This document shows, piece after piece, positions 1-12,087 of a stretch of DNA of 64,000 nt. A program made the translations under genes and the position numbers. The stretch is taken from contig CAJNOJ010000024.1 in NCBI GenBank assembly GCA_905250025.1, positions 248,001 through 312,000 on the forward strand, given 5' to 3'. The stretch is from Adineta ricciae. Lineage: Eukaryota; Rotifera; Eurotatoria; Adinetida; Adinetidae. Within the stretch, counting starts at the first letter, position 1. The number at the start of each line of letters is the position of its first letter. The notes beneath the pieces were generated by a model, which was not told the DNA's origin, did not search any database, and saw only the letters and a program-made list of their open reading frames with translations.

Positions 1-433
1 GCCTGATCATGGTGTTCCTACCGATTATGCATCTTTCGTTGATTTTGTCCTAGAAATACGTGAATTGCGAAAAGCAAATAAACATCTACCGATTCTCGTG
101 CATTGCAGGTAGAAAAAACTTTCTTTCTGACAGAAACATCTGCTACGAATTTTGCGTTTCTTTAGTGCGGGAATCGGTCGAACAGGTGTTCTCATCTTAG
201 TGGAAACGGCTCTATGTCTTATGGAGAACAATCAACCTGTTTTTCCATTAAACATTGTTCGACAAACGCGCGAACAACGTTTAGGAATGATACAAACAGC
301 TGTAAGATAATTTCATTTCTTTTACATTCCAAGACACTCGTCGACTTACTCTTTTTAGAGTCAATACCAATTCGCGTGCGAAGCTATTCTTTACGCTTAT
401 GATCACGGCTTGATTGAAATCAACAACAATTAA
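1..433 (+). CDS. PTPN3/PTPN4: Non-receptor tyrosine phosphatase, PTPN3/PTPN4 type, C-terminal end (partial)
   Basis: The gene enters from the left edge, and only the end of the PTP catalytic domain is present. Exon 1 (1-108) reads [12 protein letters not shown] and ends in VHC. Joining 108 to 166 across a 57 bp intron restores the P-loop signature [10 protein letters not shown], with the catalytic Cys and the invariant Arg. A second 57 bp intron (302-358) joins IQTA to [17 protein letters not shown], the Q-loop and last helix. The stop is at 431-433. The wording around MIQTASQYQF and the spacing match the FERM-PDZ-PTP proteins PTPN3 and PTPN4, which dephosphorylate phosphotyrosine at the membrane cortex. 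The FERM and PDZ parts would lie outside the window, so the subfamily is inferred from the catalytic end alone. Confidence 0.85.
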
Positions 434-741
434 TCACCCGACTGTTTTCCACACATACATTTTCGTCAGATAGACTTCATTCGTCAACCATTCAATATGT
501 GTTCACCTACGCTCAAAGAAATGTTCATAAATCAATGATTGAATAGTGTCTTCTTGTTTTTTTTACGCTCTTTTTTTTTGTAATTCAATTATGTATGTTC
601 GCTTTTTTAATTGATAAGATAGAATAATGATTTTGTTTCATAACGTCAATCAGGAGAACATTACGAAAACCCATGTTGAAATGATTATTTTAGATGTGAG
701 CATGCGTTAAATCTTGCTCACTTGTCCTACTTTACGCCTAT
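434..741. other. Intergenic gap
   Basis: This stretch is AT-rich with short T and A runs. No reading frame, RNA gene or repeat was recognised. It should hold the 3' end of the phosphatase gene and the promoter of the J-protein gene. Confidence 0.6.
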
Positions 742-1632
742 ATGTATATCAATTATCTCACACGATCTCTCACCGGTTCGCTAAAGTCAACCGGTGGATC
801 ATTTTCTTGCCATTGTGTCATTCAACGACGATATTACTCAGAGAAGAAACCATCGATCAATCATTATGATGCATTAGGAGTAAATTCGAATGCGTCAATA
901 AAAGAAATCAAGACAGCGTTCTATAAATTATCGAAAAAACATCATCCCGACGTCAATCCAGATGATGCGAATGCTGCACACAAATTTAGTATAATTTCGA
1001 ATGCTTATGATGTCTTGGGTGATGCTGCTAAACGACGCGAATATGATGCAGAATTAACGTCTCGAGATTCGTCTTCCTACTCATCGGTGATGTACGATAG
1101 ATCAAGTGCATATGCTCAGCGAGCTCGTGCACATCGTCCATCGGCATGGAAGCCACCTCCGTCATCGAAAAGTTCATCTGGAGGTTTCCAAGGCACGGAC
1201 AACGCATTTGGAAACAGTCGAAGTTCAAGTTATGGAACGTTTGATAAGAATTTTTATGATTCAGCATTTGGTCGATATCGCGGCCCATTGCCGAAAGGCC
1301 GATCGAATGTCTATGATTTCGATGAATTCTATCGGTCACACTACTCGGAATTCACAAATTGGAACGCGATACGAAAGGAAGCTCAGGAAAAGATGCGACA
1401 TGAACAGGAAGAACAGAAGGCAAAACGTCAAGAAAGAGCGAGTCGTAGTTGGACTTCGAAGATTTCCACAATAGCTCTTTGGATTAGCGGTGGGCTTGTT
1501 ATTTTATTTATAATTAGTGTTTTACACGAAATGCAATTTCAAAAACCGACAGAAGAACTTCGTTCGAACTTCTATATTATTTCAAAGCCAAAACGAAGAA
1601 AGCCGCTTGAAGAACCTTCAGCTAAGTCTTAG
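742..1632 (+). CDS. DNAJC30: Mitochondrial J-domain protein, DNAJC30-like
   Basis: Single-exon gene of 296 residues. The first 35 residues are basic and hydroxylated with almost no acidic residues (MYINYLTRSLTGSLKST), as in a mitochondrial presequence. A J domain follows at about residues 41-103, with the HPD tripeptide at 68-70 that stimulates Hsp70 ATPase activity. The middle is rich in Ser, Gly and Tyr. A charged helix follows, then one membrane segment near the C-terminus (TIALWISGGLVILFIISVL) and a short basic tail. Presequence, J domain and a single C-terminal membrane helix is the layout of DNAJC30, an inner-membrane J-protein tied to ATP synthase and complex I maintenance. It is longer than human DNAJC30 (about 226 residues), mostly in the low-complexity middle. 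The family call is firm; orthology is inferred. Confidence 0.75.
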   Translation: MYINYLTRSLTGSLKSTGGSFSCHCVIQRRYYSEKKPSINHYDALGVNSNASIKEIKTAFYKLSKKHHPDVNPDDANAAHKFSIISNAYDVLGDAAKRREYDAELTSRDSSSYSSVMYDRSSAYAQRARAHRPSAWKPPPSSKSSSGGFQGTDNAFGNSRSSSYGTFDKNFYDSAFGRYRGPLPKGRSNVYDFDEFYRSHYSEFTNWNAIRKEAQEKMRHEQEEQKAKRQERASRSWTSKISTIALWISGGLVILFIISVLHEMQFQKPTEELRSNFYIISKPKRRKPLEEPSAKS

Positions 1633-1834
1633 GTTGTTTTTTCTTTTCTGTATTGAATTACTTAAAGTTGTAACTTATTTTTGTATTTACTATAAAATAC
1701 ACCAGCTACATTAGCTTCGCAGGTTCTTTCTTTCAATTTACGGCAGAATCTAATAAGATTATCGTCTTTTTCGATAGGATGTACGCTATATAGGTCATCA
1801 CTATTCTTTCACAATTGCTGATTCTAGATCAACG

Positions 1835-2419
1835 ATGGTAAAATCCAATAAAATCCAGAGTATATCCTATACTTTGGAAGAATTGCGTCCTATTCGAACA
1901 TCTGTTGATCAATGTCGTGTTCATCTGAGCGACTTCATCGAAAAATATAAATCAGTCGATTTATTAGAACTTGAAATGCGTCTACTAAGTCGTTGTGTAT
2001 ATAAAAATTGGAATGCACGCCATGCTGAACTTGGCATTCAAGCCAGTCGACGGGTCGTTCGTTTCTTAGAACGATATCTTGCAAAACGTGAACGTCAGCT
2101 GGAACAAATTCTCAGCGAATTCAAGCCAGATGCTGTACACATCTCTTTGCCATCACGTGGAACGCTGAATCAATTGATAAGCAGTCTGCAAGAATCTTCA
2201 ATGTTACTGACGAAAGCGGAACGTTTATCGAAAACAACTGTGGATAGACTTCGACTCGAATGTAGCCGAGGAAACTATGTTCATTATAATATTTTGATCA
2301 TGTCTCTGTGTTCAAGAATTTACTTTTTGGTTTTGGCACTTGATAAAACGCAACAGGAGTTTTGTACCAATGTTAAGAGTTTAATCAAGATATTCAAAAA
2401 GAAAACCAAAGAACAATGA
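1835..2419 (+). CDS. NEPRO: NEPRO-domain protein (Nepro/Rmp1-like)
   Basis: Single exon of 194 residues, all alpha-helical in appearance. Two blocks match the NEPRO domain. The first is ELEMRLLSRCVYKNWNARH, like the conserved segment with Leu, Tyr, Asn and His in nucleolus and neural progenitor protein. The second, after about 60 residues, starts LPSRGTLNQLI and runs through a helical pair ending in ILIMSLCSRIYFLVLALDK. Family members are nucleolar, and the domain is shared with yeast Rmp1 of RNase MRP. This protein is only the domain plus a Lys-rich tail, much shorter than vertebrate NEPRO (over 500 residues). An acceptor-like site (1821-1827) lies 7 nt before the ATG. The stop is only 22 nt before the AADAT start. 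A role in rRNA processing is inferred from the family. Confidence 0.7.
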   Translation: MVKSNKIQSISYTLEELRPIRTSVDQCRVHLSDFIEKYKSVDLLELEMRLLSRCVYKNWNARHAELGIQASRRVVRFLERYLAKRERQLEQILSEFKPDAVHISLPSRGTLNQLISSLQESSMLLTKAERLSKTTVDRLRLECSRGNYVHYNILIMSLCSRIYFLVLALDKTQQEFCTNVKSLIKIFKKKTKEQ

Positions 2420-2441
2420 ATCAGTCCATCGTATATTTTAG
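2420..2441 (+). promoter_or_regulatory. 22-nt intercistronic spacer ending in a splice-acceptor-like site
   Basis: The only sequence between the NEPRO stop and the AADAT start is 22 nt long and ends in TATATTTTAG directly abutting ATG. This is too short for a separate promoter and poly(A) signal. It is the layout expected of a trans-splice acceptor between two cistrons. The acceptor motif is seen in the sequence; its use is inferred. Confidence 0.5.
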
Positions 2442-4282
2442 ATGCCAGGCTGCATTGATTATGCACGATTCTTAAGTCGCGCAGCTTTGCGTCGACAACC
2501 AAGTGCTGTTCGTGAAGCAAGTAAGTGCTTCTTTGAATTAATAGAGTACATACTACGGGTGATCTTTTTAGCTCAGTTATTTGCACGATCTCCACCGTCA
2601 ACAATCAGCTTTGCATCAGGAAGTCCAAACACATCCTTGTTTCCATTCAAAGACGCAACAATAACTTTAACGTAAATAGTTTATCCTTTATCCCTCATCA
2701 AGAGATTGATATTCTATTTTGAACAGAGACGATACAACTATTCATTTGGACTCGTCTGCAATGACCAAAGCACTACAGTACTTACCTACACCTGGGTATG
2801 CATTAAAATATACTTTCAAATGTTACGAACTGTTTCTTTTCCTCATCGATCAATAAATAGCCAAGAGGATTTGTTACAATGGTTGAAAAAACTACAAAAT
2901 CGCTATCATTCTCCGATTGATTTCAAACGATATGAACTCTGTATCACTAATGGCTCAATGGAAGGCTTAAGCAAAGTTTTTGAACTTATTTTAAACTATG
3001 CAGAACCAATTCTCGTCGATTCACCTTGTTATTCCGGTTCTTTAGATTGTGTATGATCTCCAAGTGTCATTGGTCTCATCATCATCTTTATGTTTAGTTA
3101 CGTGGTTTCGGTGCTGATGTTATTAGTATCAATACAGACGCCCATGGAATGAGTGCCCAAAGTTTACATGAGACTTTATCCAATTGGTCGGATCCAAATA
3201 CTTTACCTCGAGTGCTCTATACAATTCCAAATGGTTCGAATCCGACTGGTGCATCAATGAATCTAGAACGGAAAAAGCAGATCTATGCCGTATGAATGGT
3301 TAATTTATATGATGAATGCATAAATAGACTTTTTTTGGCATGTTTAGATTGCTCAAAAATATAACCTTATAATTATTGAAGATGATCCATATTATTTTCT
3401 TCAATTTCAAGTAATTCTAATCACTATTCCAGGGAAACTCCATAAAAATGCATTCTAGAAACCTGATCCTTCATTTCTATCAATGGATACCGACGGTCGT
3501 GTTATTCGACTCGATTCAATGTCTAAAGTTTTATCAGCTGGGTAAAATTGCTTTACCAAACAAACATTAAAAAGACACTGTCTCTCTAGTATGCGTCTTG
3601 GGTTTGTTACAGCACCCGTTCCCCTTTGGCATAAGTTGGTTTGTCATCAGCAAGTGACTAGTATGCATGCAAGTGCCCTTTCGCAGGTAAGATTGTTTAG
3701 TAATAAAAGCAATCGTGGAAATTCACGCTCTTTCAATAGATGGTAGCATTGAAGCTATTCGAAAAATGGGACTTATCCGGATTTCATCAACATACAGAAC
3801 GGTATGATTTAGATATACGAGTTTTTACTGTTCTAATTGTTTCGATGTACTATAGTATTGCGGAGTTTTACGGCAAACAAAAGACATTGATGGTCAATGC
3901 AATTCGAAAACATTTGAAAGGTATTCTTCGGATTCATTCGGATTTTGTCAGTGACAGTAATTCGAGAATTTAGATATGGTGACATTCAATGAACCGAAAG
4001 CAGGAATGTTTGTATGGTTGAAAGTAAATGGCGTTGAAGACACAAGAAAATTAATTTATGAAAAAGCACTTGCACAAGAAGTCTTGCTCTTACCCGGTAG
4101 TGCATTTTTTTACGACCAATCTAAGACTTATCCCTATGTTCGCGTGTCTTATTCAATTTGTACACCTGAACAAATTGAAACAGTAAGTTTGTTTGGTTTA
4201 TTTCTTTTTCTTATTTGTATATACTTTTGAATAGGGTATGGCTCGTTTTGGTAAAGTTCTTCGAGAAGAATTAAATAAATAG
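2442..4282 (+). CDS. AADAT: Kynurenine/alpha-aminoadipate aminotransferase
   Basis: About 12 exons with introns of 50-65 bp. The protein starts MPGCIDYARFLSRAALRRQ, close to the MNYARFI start of human AADAT. It goes on through ISFASGSPNTSLFPF, the substrate-site loop SGSPN, YTIPNGSNPTG, EDDPYYFLQF and DSMSKVLSAGMRLGF, where Lys of SMSK is the PLP-binding lysine. Near the end are FNEPKAGMFVWLKV and LLPGSAFFYD. The enzyme is a class I/II PLP aminotransferase that converts 2-aminoadipate and kynurenine with 2-oxoglutarate, usually in mitochondria, in lysine and tryptophan breakdown. Three introns were confirmed by reading frame: 2521-2571, the one ending at 3860, and the one following KHLK near 3920. 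The start is chosen by the N-terminal match and the acceptor-like site right before it. Confidence 0.92.
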
Positions 4283-4463
4283 ACAGACTATTCTCATCAA
4301 AATTCTCTTAGCATATTAACAGTTTCCTCCCGATTTTATTTAAAATAAAACAGACAGTCTAAACAGGTGTTAAATGAAGATATTTCTCTTCACTCACTTC
4401 CTACCTCTTCTTCACTGAAGAAAAGAAAGATTTTTTGTGTTTTTGATAGTTACAACAGTTGAC

Positions 4464-5565
4464 ACAATGAAGCCATCTTGTTTGCTTTGTAGTTTTTCTT
4501 ATCAATTGATACAAAAAAGAATCTTTTCGAGCATATCTCAACAGTTACATGTGTTTTTAAGTTTATGGGATCAAAGCTGTCACTATAGTACCGCTAAAAT
4601 CATTCTCCAGTCAGATGGAAAGTAAAATATTTCCAATACGAAATCACTTTCGACATCAGAACTATGTTGGAAGATTTCAATGTTCTTGGTGTTCAAGAAT
4701 ATTCTTTAGCTTCCAAAGCAGAAGGAATCATATTAATCGAATACATGATACAATTCACTTACGCATGGAACTATTAAGTTATGTTGATCCAGTGCCCGAA
4801 ACGAAACGATCTTGTTGGCAATGTAAAAAAGTATTTGATTATGATGAAGATCGTATACGTCATTTTCAATTCGATGATGCACGAAAACTGTTCAAATGTT
4901 GGATTTTCAATCTACAACTGGTCAGTTGAATCATTTAGTGCAAAAACATTTTCGAAATGTTTTATCTATGGATAATGATCCATCAAGTGTTTTAAAAAGT
5001 CAAATGGAAAAAGTACGAGAAATCATGCAAAGTAAATCGTTATTGAAATGTTCTCAATGCTCAAAAAGTTTTCAAACAATGAATGATCGTTGTCGACATT
5101 TTACCATTGCACATAACACATCCATTACGATTTCAACTACGATAGAAGCACAAGAAGAATCAAAATATTTCTTTATAAAAATTTGGTATTTTTGTGAAAA
5201 ATGTCAACAGCGTTTTCAATGTGCTGACGCTCATCTAAAACATTTTCAAATTAAACATTCAGAAGTCATTTTATCCAATAGAACTCTAGAAGAGTTTTTC
5301 CTGGATTCCAGTATCATGAAATGTTCTAAAGCAATATCTCCAACATTAGTTTACATGATATTAGAATCTACTCGAAAGCAAATTCCTGTTAGATATGATA
5401 CGACAAATCATTGTCCGTATCAAGAATGTCAATTACAACTTCAAAGACTTTTGGGTACATTTAATTAAAAAACATAACTATGAACAAATTAAAATGGAAT
5501 GCTGTGATCCAATGAGAATGTATACTTTAGAAGAATATCAAAAACACATTTTGCATAATTTATAA
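4464..5565 (+). pseudogene. C2H2 zinc-finger gene, broken by frame changes
   Basis: At least four C2H2 fingers can be read: CSWC with H-x4-H near 4680-4745, CSQC with RHFTIAH near 5050-5115, CEKC with KHFQIKH near 5190-5260, and a last one starting CPYQEC near 5413 and ending FWVHLIKKH. The fingers lie in different frames. The frame changes between about 4600 and 4625, again between about 4895 and 4925 inside a finger, and again near 5447. No normal-sized intron bridges the breaks; a forced one at the second break would be about 18 bp. A final frame ends at 5563-5565. The residue spacing in the fingers is well kept, so the decay looks recent, or the assembly has indel errors. Its DNA target is unknown. 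Confidence 0.65.
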
Positions 5566-8500
5566 AGTACTCAAATATTATCGAAAAGAGATTTGCACGA
5601 GACAATTGTGTTAATTTAGAGTCTGCTCGTTGCTCCATAGACGAGCGTTCTATTCTGAACTTATTATAAGATGTTCGTTAGCATGAAGAACAGGCAGCGT
5701 CGGATAAAGTACTTTTCGATGTGACTCTGTGACGAGGTGATGAGTCTTGATTAAGATACTAATTCATACATAATTGCTCTTTTGACTCATGAAATTAAGA
5801 GCTCTCGATGAATGACGTGTGAAATTCATATCCTTGATTAACGTCATGAGAAAGTTTCCATAGTAGACGGAAGTGTGCCCATGGTTATTATTGGAGAAAA
5901 GCATTTTCAGCAAATATGAATGCATTTGTTTATCGAAATTCGTGTATGCACCGTTGCACTTTAGCCTGTCAATACCTCGCAGCATGTTCAAAGCACGTGT
6001 TAACTAGGTTGTAGAGTTCGATTCATTCGACGATTTTTATTTGTTTAATCTACCTTGAGCTAGAATATCATTTTTGATAGAAATCTAATATTCTACTCAT
6101 TCACTCCGGCAAGATAATTGTGGTAAAGGTTGTCGTTGAAAGTCAATCAAGAAATATGAATTCGTCGTTTACTGTGATCACTATTATTGAACGTACTGGA
6201 ACACGTAGTTTGTCAGACTTTTATCGTGACAAAAAGAACTTTTATTTGAATTACATTTGCGTTATATTATATATGTTTAGATAATGGATAGTTCAAAGAG
6301 CAAGAAAAATGAGTTTTTTCAAACATTGAATAACATCTAGCAAATGCGTTACAATTGATCCTGCTAGTGACGTCAATGTTCAGCTCAATTCAATACATAA
6401 CTGAAATCTAAACGGAAGAATTGCATATGCCGATGAGCAGAGCCATGAATAATTATTAATCTTTTTCTTTCTTCTAAAAGCATCTTCCATACATTTCAAT
6501 CTAACTTTTTTTCCGAAAAAAAGCAGTACTAATCCTCAGACTATCAACACGTTGCGGAAAATCATGCCTTGACACAGTGATAGTTCTTCCAGTTAATCCT
6601 CTTTCATTTTTCATGATTTCCTGTAAATACTTACTAATAATACTACATGATTCACAAACACTACCATTCCAATCTAGTCCGAATTAGTCGTAAAGTCGGG
6701 AGCAAATTATATCGAGTTCCTGCGTCTGATTTTCTACAAAATTTAATACATTGAAATTGTTATACGACTGAAAATTAATAGTTTAAACAGTTGAGAACGA
6801 ATGCATGAGGTGCGCGTCATATACCTCATTCTAAAACTATCTCTACCAGCATAGATTCTCGATCAATTATGTCTGTGTCATGCAATGTTTTCGACATTTA
6901 GTCAGATGAAGAAGGAAGGTTGTTCGTCAGAGAGATATTCTTTTGAGATGAGTAATTGAATGAGATGCTATTCTGCTGTCATTTCTATGTGAAGATAACA
7001 GACGTCCTAAATATTATTTTGTTATCGACTCGAAGATCCTGGTAGACTTTATACCAGATTCGATGATGTAATGTTCATTCACACTTTCGAAAAGCTGTGT
7101 TTATGCCCACACACATTTAGCACCTCGTCTCTTCGGATTAATTCGATTTAAAAGAAGAGGAAGAAGAATACACAAGAGAGATGACTGTGAATGTTGTTCT
7201 GGAACACATCATAGTGTTTGTACAGATGTTAGACGATCGGCAAGCAATTGTATACATATATGGTAAACGTCGACAGAAACCCATATGTGTGTCAGTGACA
7301 CAATTGTGAAAATTACTAATGAAAAACAAAATCTCGTGATGTATTATGCACTAAAGAAATGAAACCAGTGAACTGTTTTCGATTCATATAAGTAGAAAAT
7401 GTCCTCCAAGTGATTTACAGATAGATGAATTCTCATTAAGGTCACCCGTCATCATACCTGTTGTGGTTGTTTTCTAGAAAAACAACAAGTGTCAAATATT
7501 GAGCACTTAATAGATTGGAAAGCAAAAGGCATTTATATTTATCTTTTACCGTTCATAAATAGAAGTTACACTAAAAACTAGACAGGGTATAAACAATTAT
7601 CAGGAGTTCTAAAAATACCATTTGTCTTTGTTCAAGTATTTTGTTCTAATAAATCTAATTTCCGCTCGTTTCTAGTGAACAAAAAAGATTATTTCGGCCC
7701 ACTCTTTTATCTGATGTCATTTTCTTGATCATCACGATAGAAAATGAATATCTGTATTTAATCGAACAACAATTTATTCAAAGAAAAAATAAATGATATT
7801 CTACACGACTTTGGTAACAATAATTCTTATTTAATTTCTGTCAAATAATTGAATTCGAATCTAATAACTTGAAACTTAATCTTTACCATATTAAAAACTC
7901 ATTAAGAGAACAGCGTGGAGAGAAAAACAGTTACTGAACATTTGACTCAAATGAAATTCACAATCGATTGACACTTCGGAGAATCATATGTAATAATGAT
8001 TGATTCGATTTGCTGTTATTGTCTAAGCTCATACATGTCAATAAATAAATACACAAATAAAAGACTATAAAAAGAAAATTTACTCATCGAAATGTAAAAC
8101 TATGTCTATAAATAGACTTAGGATATTTTTACTTTCAACCAGTTAATATCTCGATTCATTATTCCAAACACGTTCATGTTAAGTAGGATAACATTTTGTC
8201 AAATAGGACAAATTTCTCCATCACTAATGCTTTCTTGAATACAATGGCAAGATTATCATCGTATCAAGACAATCCTTGATTCATATATGTATATACACAC
8301 GTCTAAGCAAGGTTTCACATATGATTTTAATAAATATACATCTATGGATGAATCGAATGAATATTGTAATTATGAATTCTATACTTTGGATGATTTCTTT
8401 TTTTTTCATTGCTGCTCGGTCTTTCTCGCGTCAACACTTTCTTCTTTTTTCTTTGTTATTTGGTTGACAATTTTCGCCTGAATCAAGCTTTACTTACTTG

Positions 8501-9763
8501 TTGCCTTATTCAGAACATTCTTCCTATTCTCTTTCCCTTTGTCTCTCTCTCTCTCTCTCTGTCCTCTTTTCTTTCTTCTCTCCTTATGCGTCTGTCATTC
8601 CTTATTCAAGACTAAAGACAACATTCTATTTCCCAACAGACCATCTATTTTAACAAGATTCTAGTGATACAAAAACAAAAAATCAAATGAATTAATCGCA
8701 GAAATTTACTCCAAAGATCATATACAATCGACCTATTACCATATTTACAAACCACTCACATCGATTCATTTGATTACAAACTAATCATGATACGAGATCG
8801 TATTGACAGGTTATATAAAACTTTCGGTAAGTGCCATCAAGAAAAACCAGTTAACACACTCATTATCAGCTGTTTGAAATCTATTTTCTAGCTTCGTGTA
8901 GATAATGTCAGTTGACAATCGAACATTTTGCTAATTACTAGTTTCTTTTCTATTTATACCGGAGTTCGGCTATCTATTCTTAAATTCATTATTCTATTCA
9001 ACATGAAAGTCAAGTGTGATTCCGAATACTTCAGTCAACACATTAATTGCTTTAAGCTGTATAATTAACAATCAAGCAGATGACTGTTTCTTTCTTTTTT
9101 TTTTTCAATGCAATTTTCATATTCTAATATATAATTTATAAGCAACAGAAAATGGAAGAGGAAACCAAACTTGTAGCGAAGCAATTTGAAAAAAATGAAC
9201 AGATAAAAATAGGTTTTTTTTTCTAGTATATTAGTATAATGTTAGCTGTCAGCGAATGATCCATCATTAGATATGGATGGACATGTCTCTTTTTTGATCT
9301 CTTTGTAGACAAACCTTTTGCCTGGTCTTCAAAGGATTATTGGTGAATGGGAGAAAAAAAAACACACACACTCCGATCTCGATAATTTTTTTATTAACAA
9401 GCTAGATACTTCAATATTTTTCTTTTCTTCAAATTTTCAAATAAAAGAAAAAGAATCGGCTAGTGTAATTATCTTTATATTGCTTTTTTTTGCTACTATT
9501 AAGTGTCGGTAAAGTCATGACAGTAAGTAAATAATCTCGATAAGAATATTTCAATTGAATTTAATACAAAAGCCAGTATATGTTTTGTTTCTTGAAACAG
9601 ACAAAGGAGATTAGTATTCTTTTGTATGAAAGTCGAGAGATCTTTTCTTATTCAATGATCTCGTTCACTTATTGTCATATACATCTGATTCACCTATGAA
9701 TCAAACAAATTCATGGTATTTCTTTCTTCTAGTTTAGCAGAGGAACAAGATCATCATCAGTTT
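5566..9763. other. Gene-free stretch, 4.2 kb
   Basis: AT-rich sequence with stop codons throughout all frames. It contains short poly(T) runs and a (CT)n microsatellite at 8542-8560. No exon-like block, tRNA or transposon frame was recognised. The right end should hold the promoter of the amine receptor gene. Confidence 0.6.
8542..8560. repeat. (CT)n microsatellite
   Basis: An uninterrupted run of about nine CT units in a pyrimidine-rich stretch. Confidence 0.9.
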
Positions 9764-12087
9764 ATGATGAATGTTAACCAAACGAAGCTTAATGACACAC
9801 TAACTACACTTTCAACTGAGGTCGTTGGTTCGCGAATTGGAGAACTTATCGTTGGGGTTATTGTAAGTTAATTCGAATAGAAATCTCATCTGCTTCGTTT
9901 TGTTTTCGAATACTAACAGGTGTATTCGATCATTATCATCTTCAGCATTGTCGGAAATGTCATTGTTGTCATTGCCATTCTTCGAGTTCAACGATTACGT
10001 AATCCACCTAACTTCATACTTATGTCGCTTGCGATAGCTGATTTATTAGTAACCACGACAGTCATGTTGCCAGGCTTTCTCTATGAAATTAAGAAAAAGT
10101 GGATCTTTGGCCGAGTGATTTGTAAAATTTGGCTGGCGAATGACATTACCTTTTGTACAGCTTCAATTCTACATCTTGGTAATCGAGAAAAAAAAAGATC
10201 ATCAAATGTTTTCTGATTTAAGCTTTTCATCTATCTTAGTTGCTGTTAGTTTCGATCGTTATGTCGCCGTTGAAAACCCGCTTAAATACAAACAAAAAAT
10301 GGCTAAACGAACAATATTTATCATTATCGGCTTTATATGGTTAATAAGCGTATTACTTTCTTATGCGCCCGTTCTATTAGGTCTTTATAGCAAATCTCGG
10401 ACTGACGGAGGTTTATCGAATCCTGATGAATGCGATATGAGACCAAATTTAATCTATTCAATCATTTCGGCGTCGACATCGTTCTATGTCCCATTAATTA
10501 TTATTCTCTGTCTTTATGGACGGATATTCATCACTGCACGGCAGCATTCAATCGAACTGCAAAAACTTGAAAATATCATCAAGCGTTTGCATAGCGATCA
10601 GAAGTTTGTCTTAGAAAAAGCGAAATGGAAGAAAAACATGAAGGCAATAAGAACGTTAGGTAAATAATCTTCATGACATCGAATTGTTAAGTCAAGATGT
10701 TCGAATTCGCGTCTGTTTCTTCTAGGTATTGTCGTCGGCGTTTTTGTTGCGTGCTGGTTACCCTTCTTTATTATGTACCTTCTATTAGCATATTGTGATT
10801 ATAAATGTGTTCCAGCACTTGTCGAACGCTATATAACTTGGATCGGTAAAGTCAAGTTGCCGTTCTTTTCACTCATACAAAACGTCTGCTTTCGTGTAGG
10901 TTATGCAAACTCATTTTGTAACCCAATGATTTATGCATTTTCAAATAGGTATGTGGAAATGAATTTCTTTCTCTGCTACTCTATAATTTACTGACAAATC
11001 TCGTCGTTGGACGATATTAATTATAAATCATGAGAAAAGAAAGCAGCTCGTTTCCCTTTTTTCTACATGTACTATGTTTTCATTGATTTAATAACAATTG
11101 TTTTTGAGGAGTAAAGAGTATTATAAGCTCATACAACAAAAGAGACTATGTTTTTATTTATGACGGAGGAATAACTGCCGCTTATGCACTTATCCCATAA
11201 GCTAGAAAGAAGAAAATCTCGTACGCCCCAGACGAGTAACGAACGTAACTGTCTGGAATATTAACCGACTTTGACAGTTAAGCGTTTCACATTTTAATAT
11301 GACAAAAAAACATCTTATTTAAGACCGCCAAGGACAGGTGTTATACTTCGGAAAAGATGAGAATATTTGGATTGGCTTTCAGTCATCGTTTGCTTCGATA
11401 CAGATGACAATTGATAATGGAAATTTGTCTGTTTCGCATTAGATGCTTCAGAGATTCTCTTCAGTAGATATGTTGATCTTTATAATAATAAAGCTGTTTT
11501 TCTGATCCGATCAGGAAAGATAATCTTGGAGAATAAATATTTTACTATAATATTCTTTAGTCCTAAATCTTGTTAAGCTACATGAACAAAATGCATTCAT
11601 TCATCAATATGAACCCTAGACATACTGGTAAACTATTTGTCTTCTTTCTAGAGAATTTCGTCATGCTTTCGTTGAAATTCTCAATTATCACAATTGCGGT
11701 TGTTTTCCATTCTTAAGTAGTATTCATACATCTATAAGTAAATCGACTCATTCAATGAATATGAGAAGCAGTACACCACCGAATCATTCTCGACAAACAA
11801 GTGTAACACCACACTCGAATTCTTTTCAACGTAATGGTCATCTATCGTGTACTTCGTCTTCCCTATGCACGTCGATTCCAAAGAAAACTACCGTTGTTCC
11901 CATAAACGATTCGATCGATGGAATAGAAATACAAGAGATTACACATCAACGTCAAACAATCGAAGCCTTCCATGAACTGGAACATTTAGTACCAAATCGT
12001 TTGTTGGGCCGTGCATCCATCGTTCGAATGAGTTCTCTTATTCAAGATCAAGAGGGCTTATTCAATGAATCATCAACACCTACGTAG
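9764..12087 (+). CDS. Aminergic rhodopsin-family GPCR (octopamine/serotonin/dopamine-type)
   Basis: Six exons (9764-9862, 9920-10178, 10240-10659, 10726-10845, 10900-10948, 11652-12087) join in frame to 460 residues. TM1 carries GNVIVV and TM2 LAIADLL. In TM3 an Asp sits in WLANDITFCTASILHL, the amine-binding position, followed by DRYVAV. TM5 has SFYVPLIIILCLYGRIF, TM6 CWLPFF and TM7 WIGYANSFCNPMIYAF, followed by NREFRHAF. The run KAIRTLGIVVGVF before TM6 resembles the octopamine-beta, 5-HT and D1-like receptors. The N-terminus has an NQT glycosylation site. The last intron is 703 bp, far longer than the others. An acceptor-like TTCTAG at 9726-9732 precedes the ATG. The exact ligand cannot be told from sequence. 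Confidence 0.9.

Noticed and set aside
4920-4940. An 18 bp intron to join two frames in the zinc-finger gene
   Set aside because: Far below the 46-67 bp range seen elsewhere, so a frame change is the better reading.
5764-5991. 75-codon minus-strand frame
   Set aside because: No family features, no flanking splice signals; looks accidental in AT-rich DNA.
6014-6026. tRNA B-box-like word GAGTTCGATTC
   Set aside because: No matching A box or acceptor stem was found around it.
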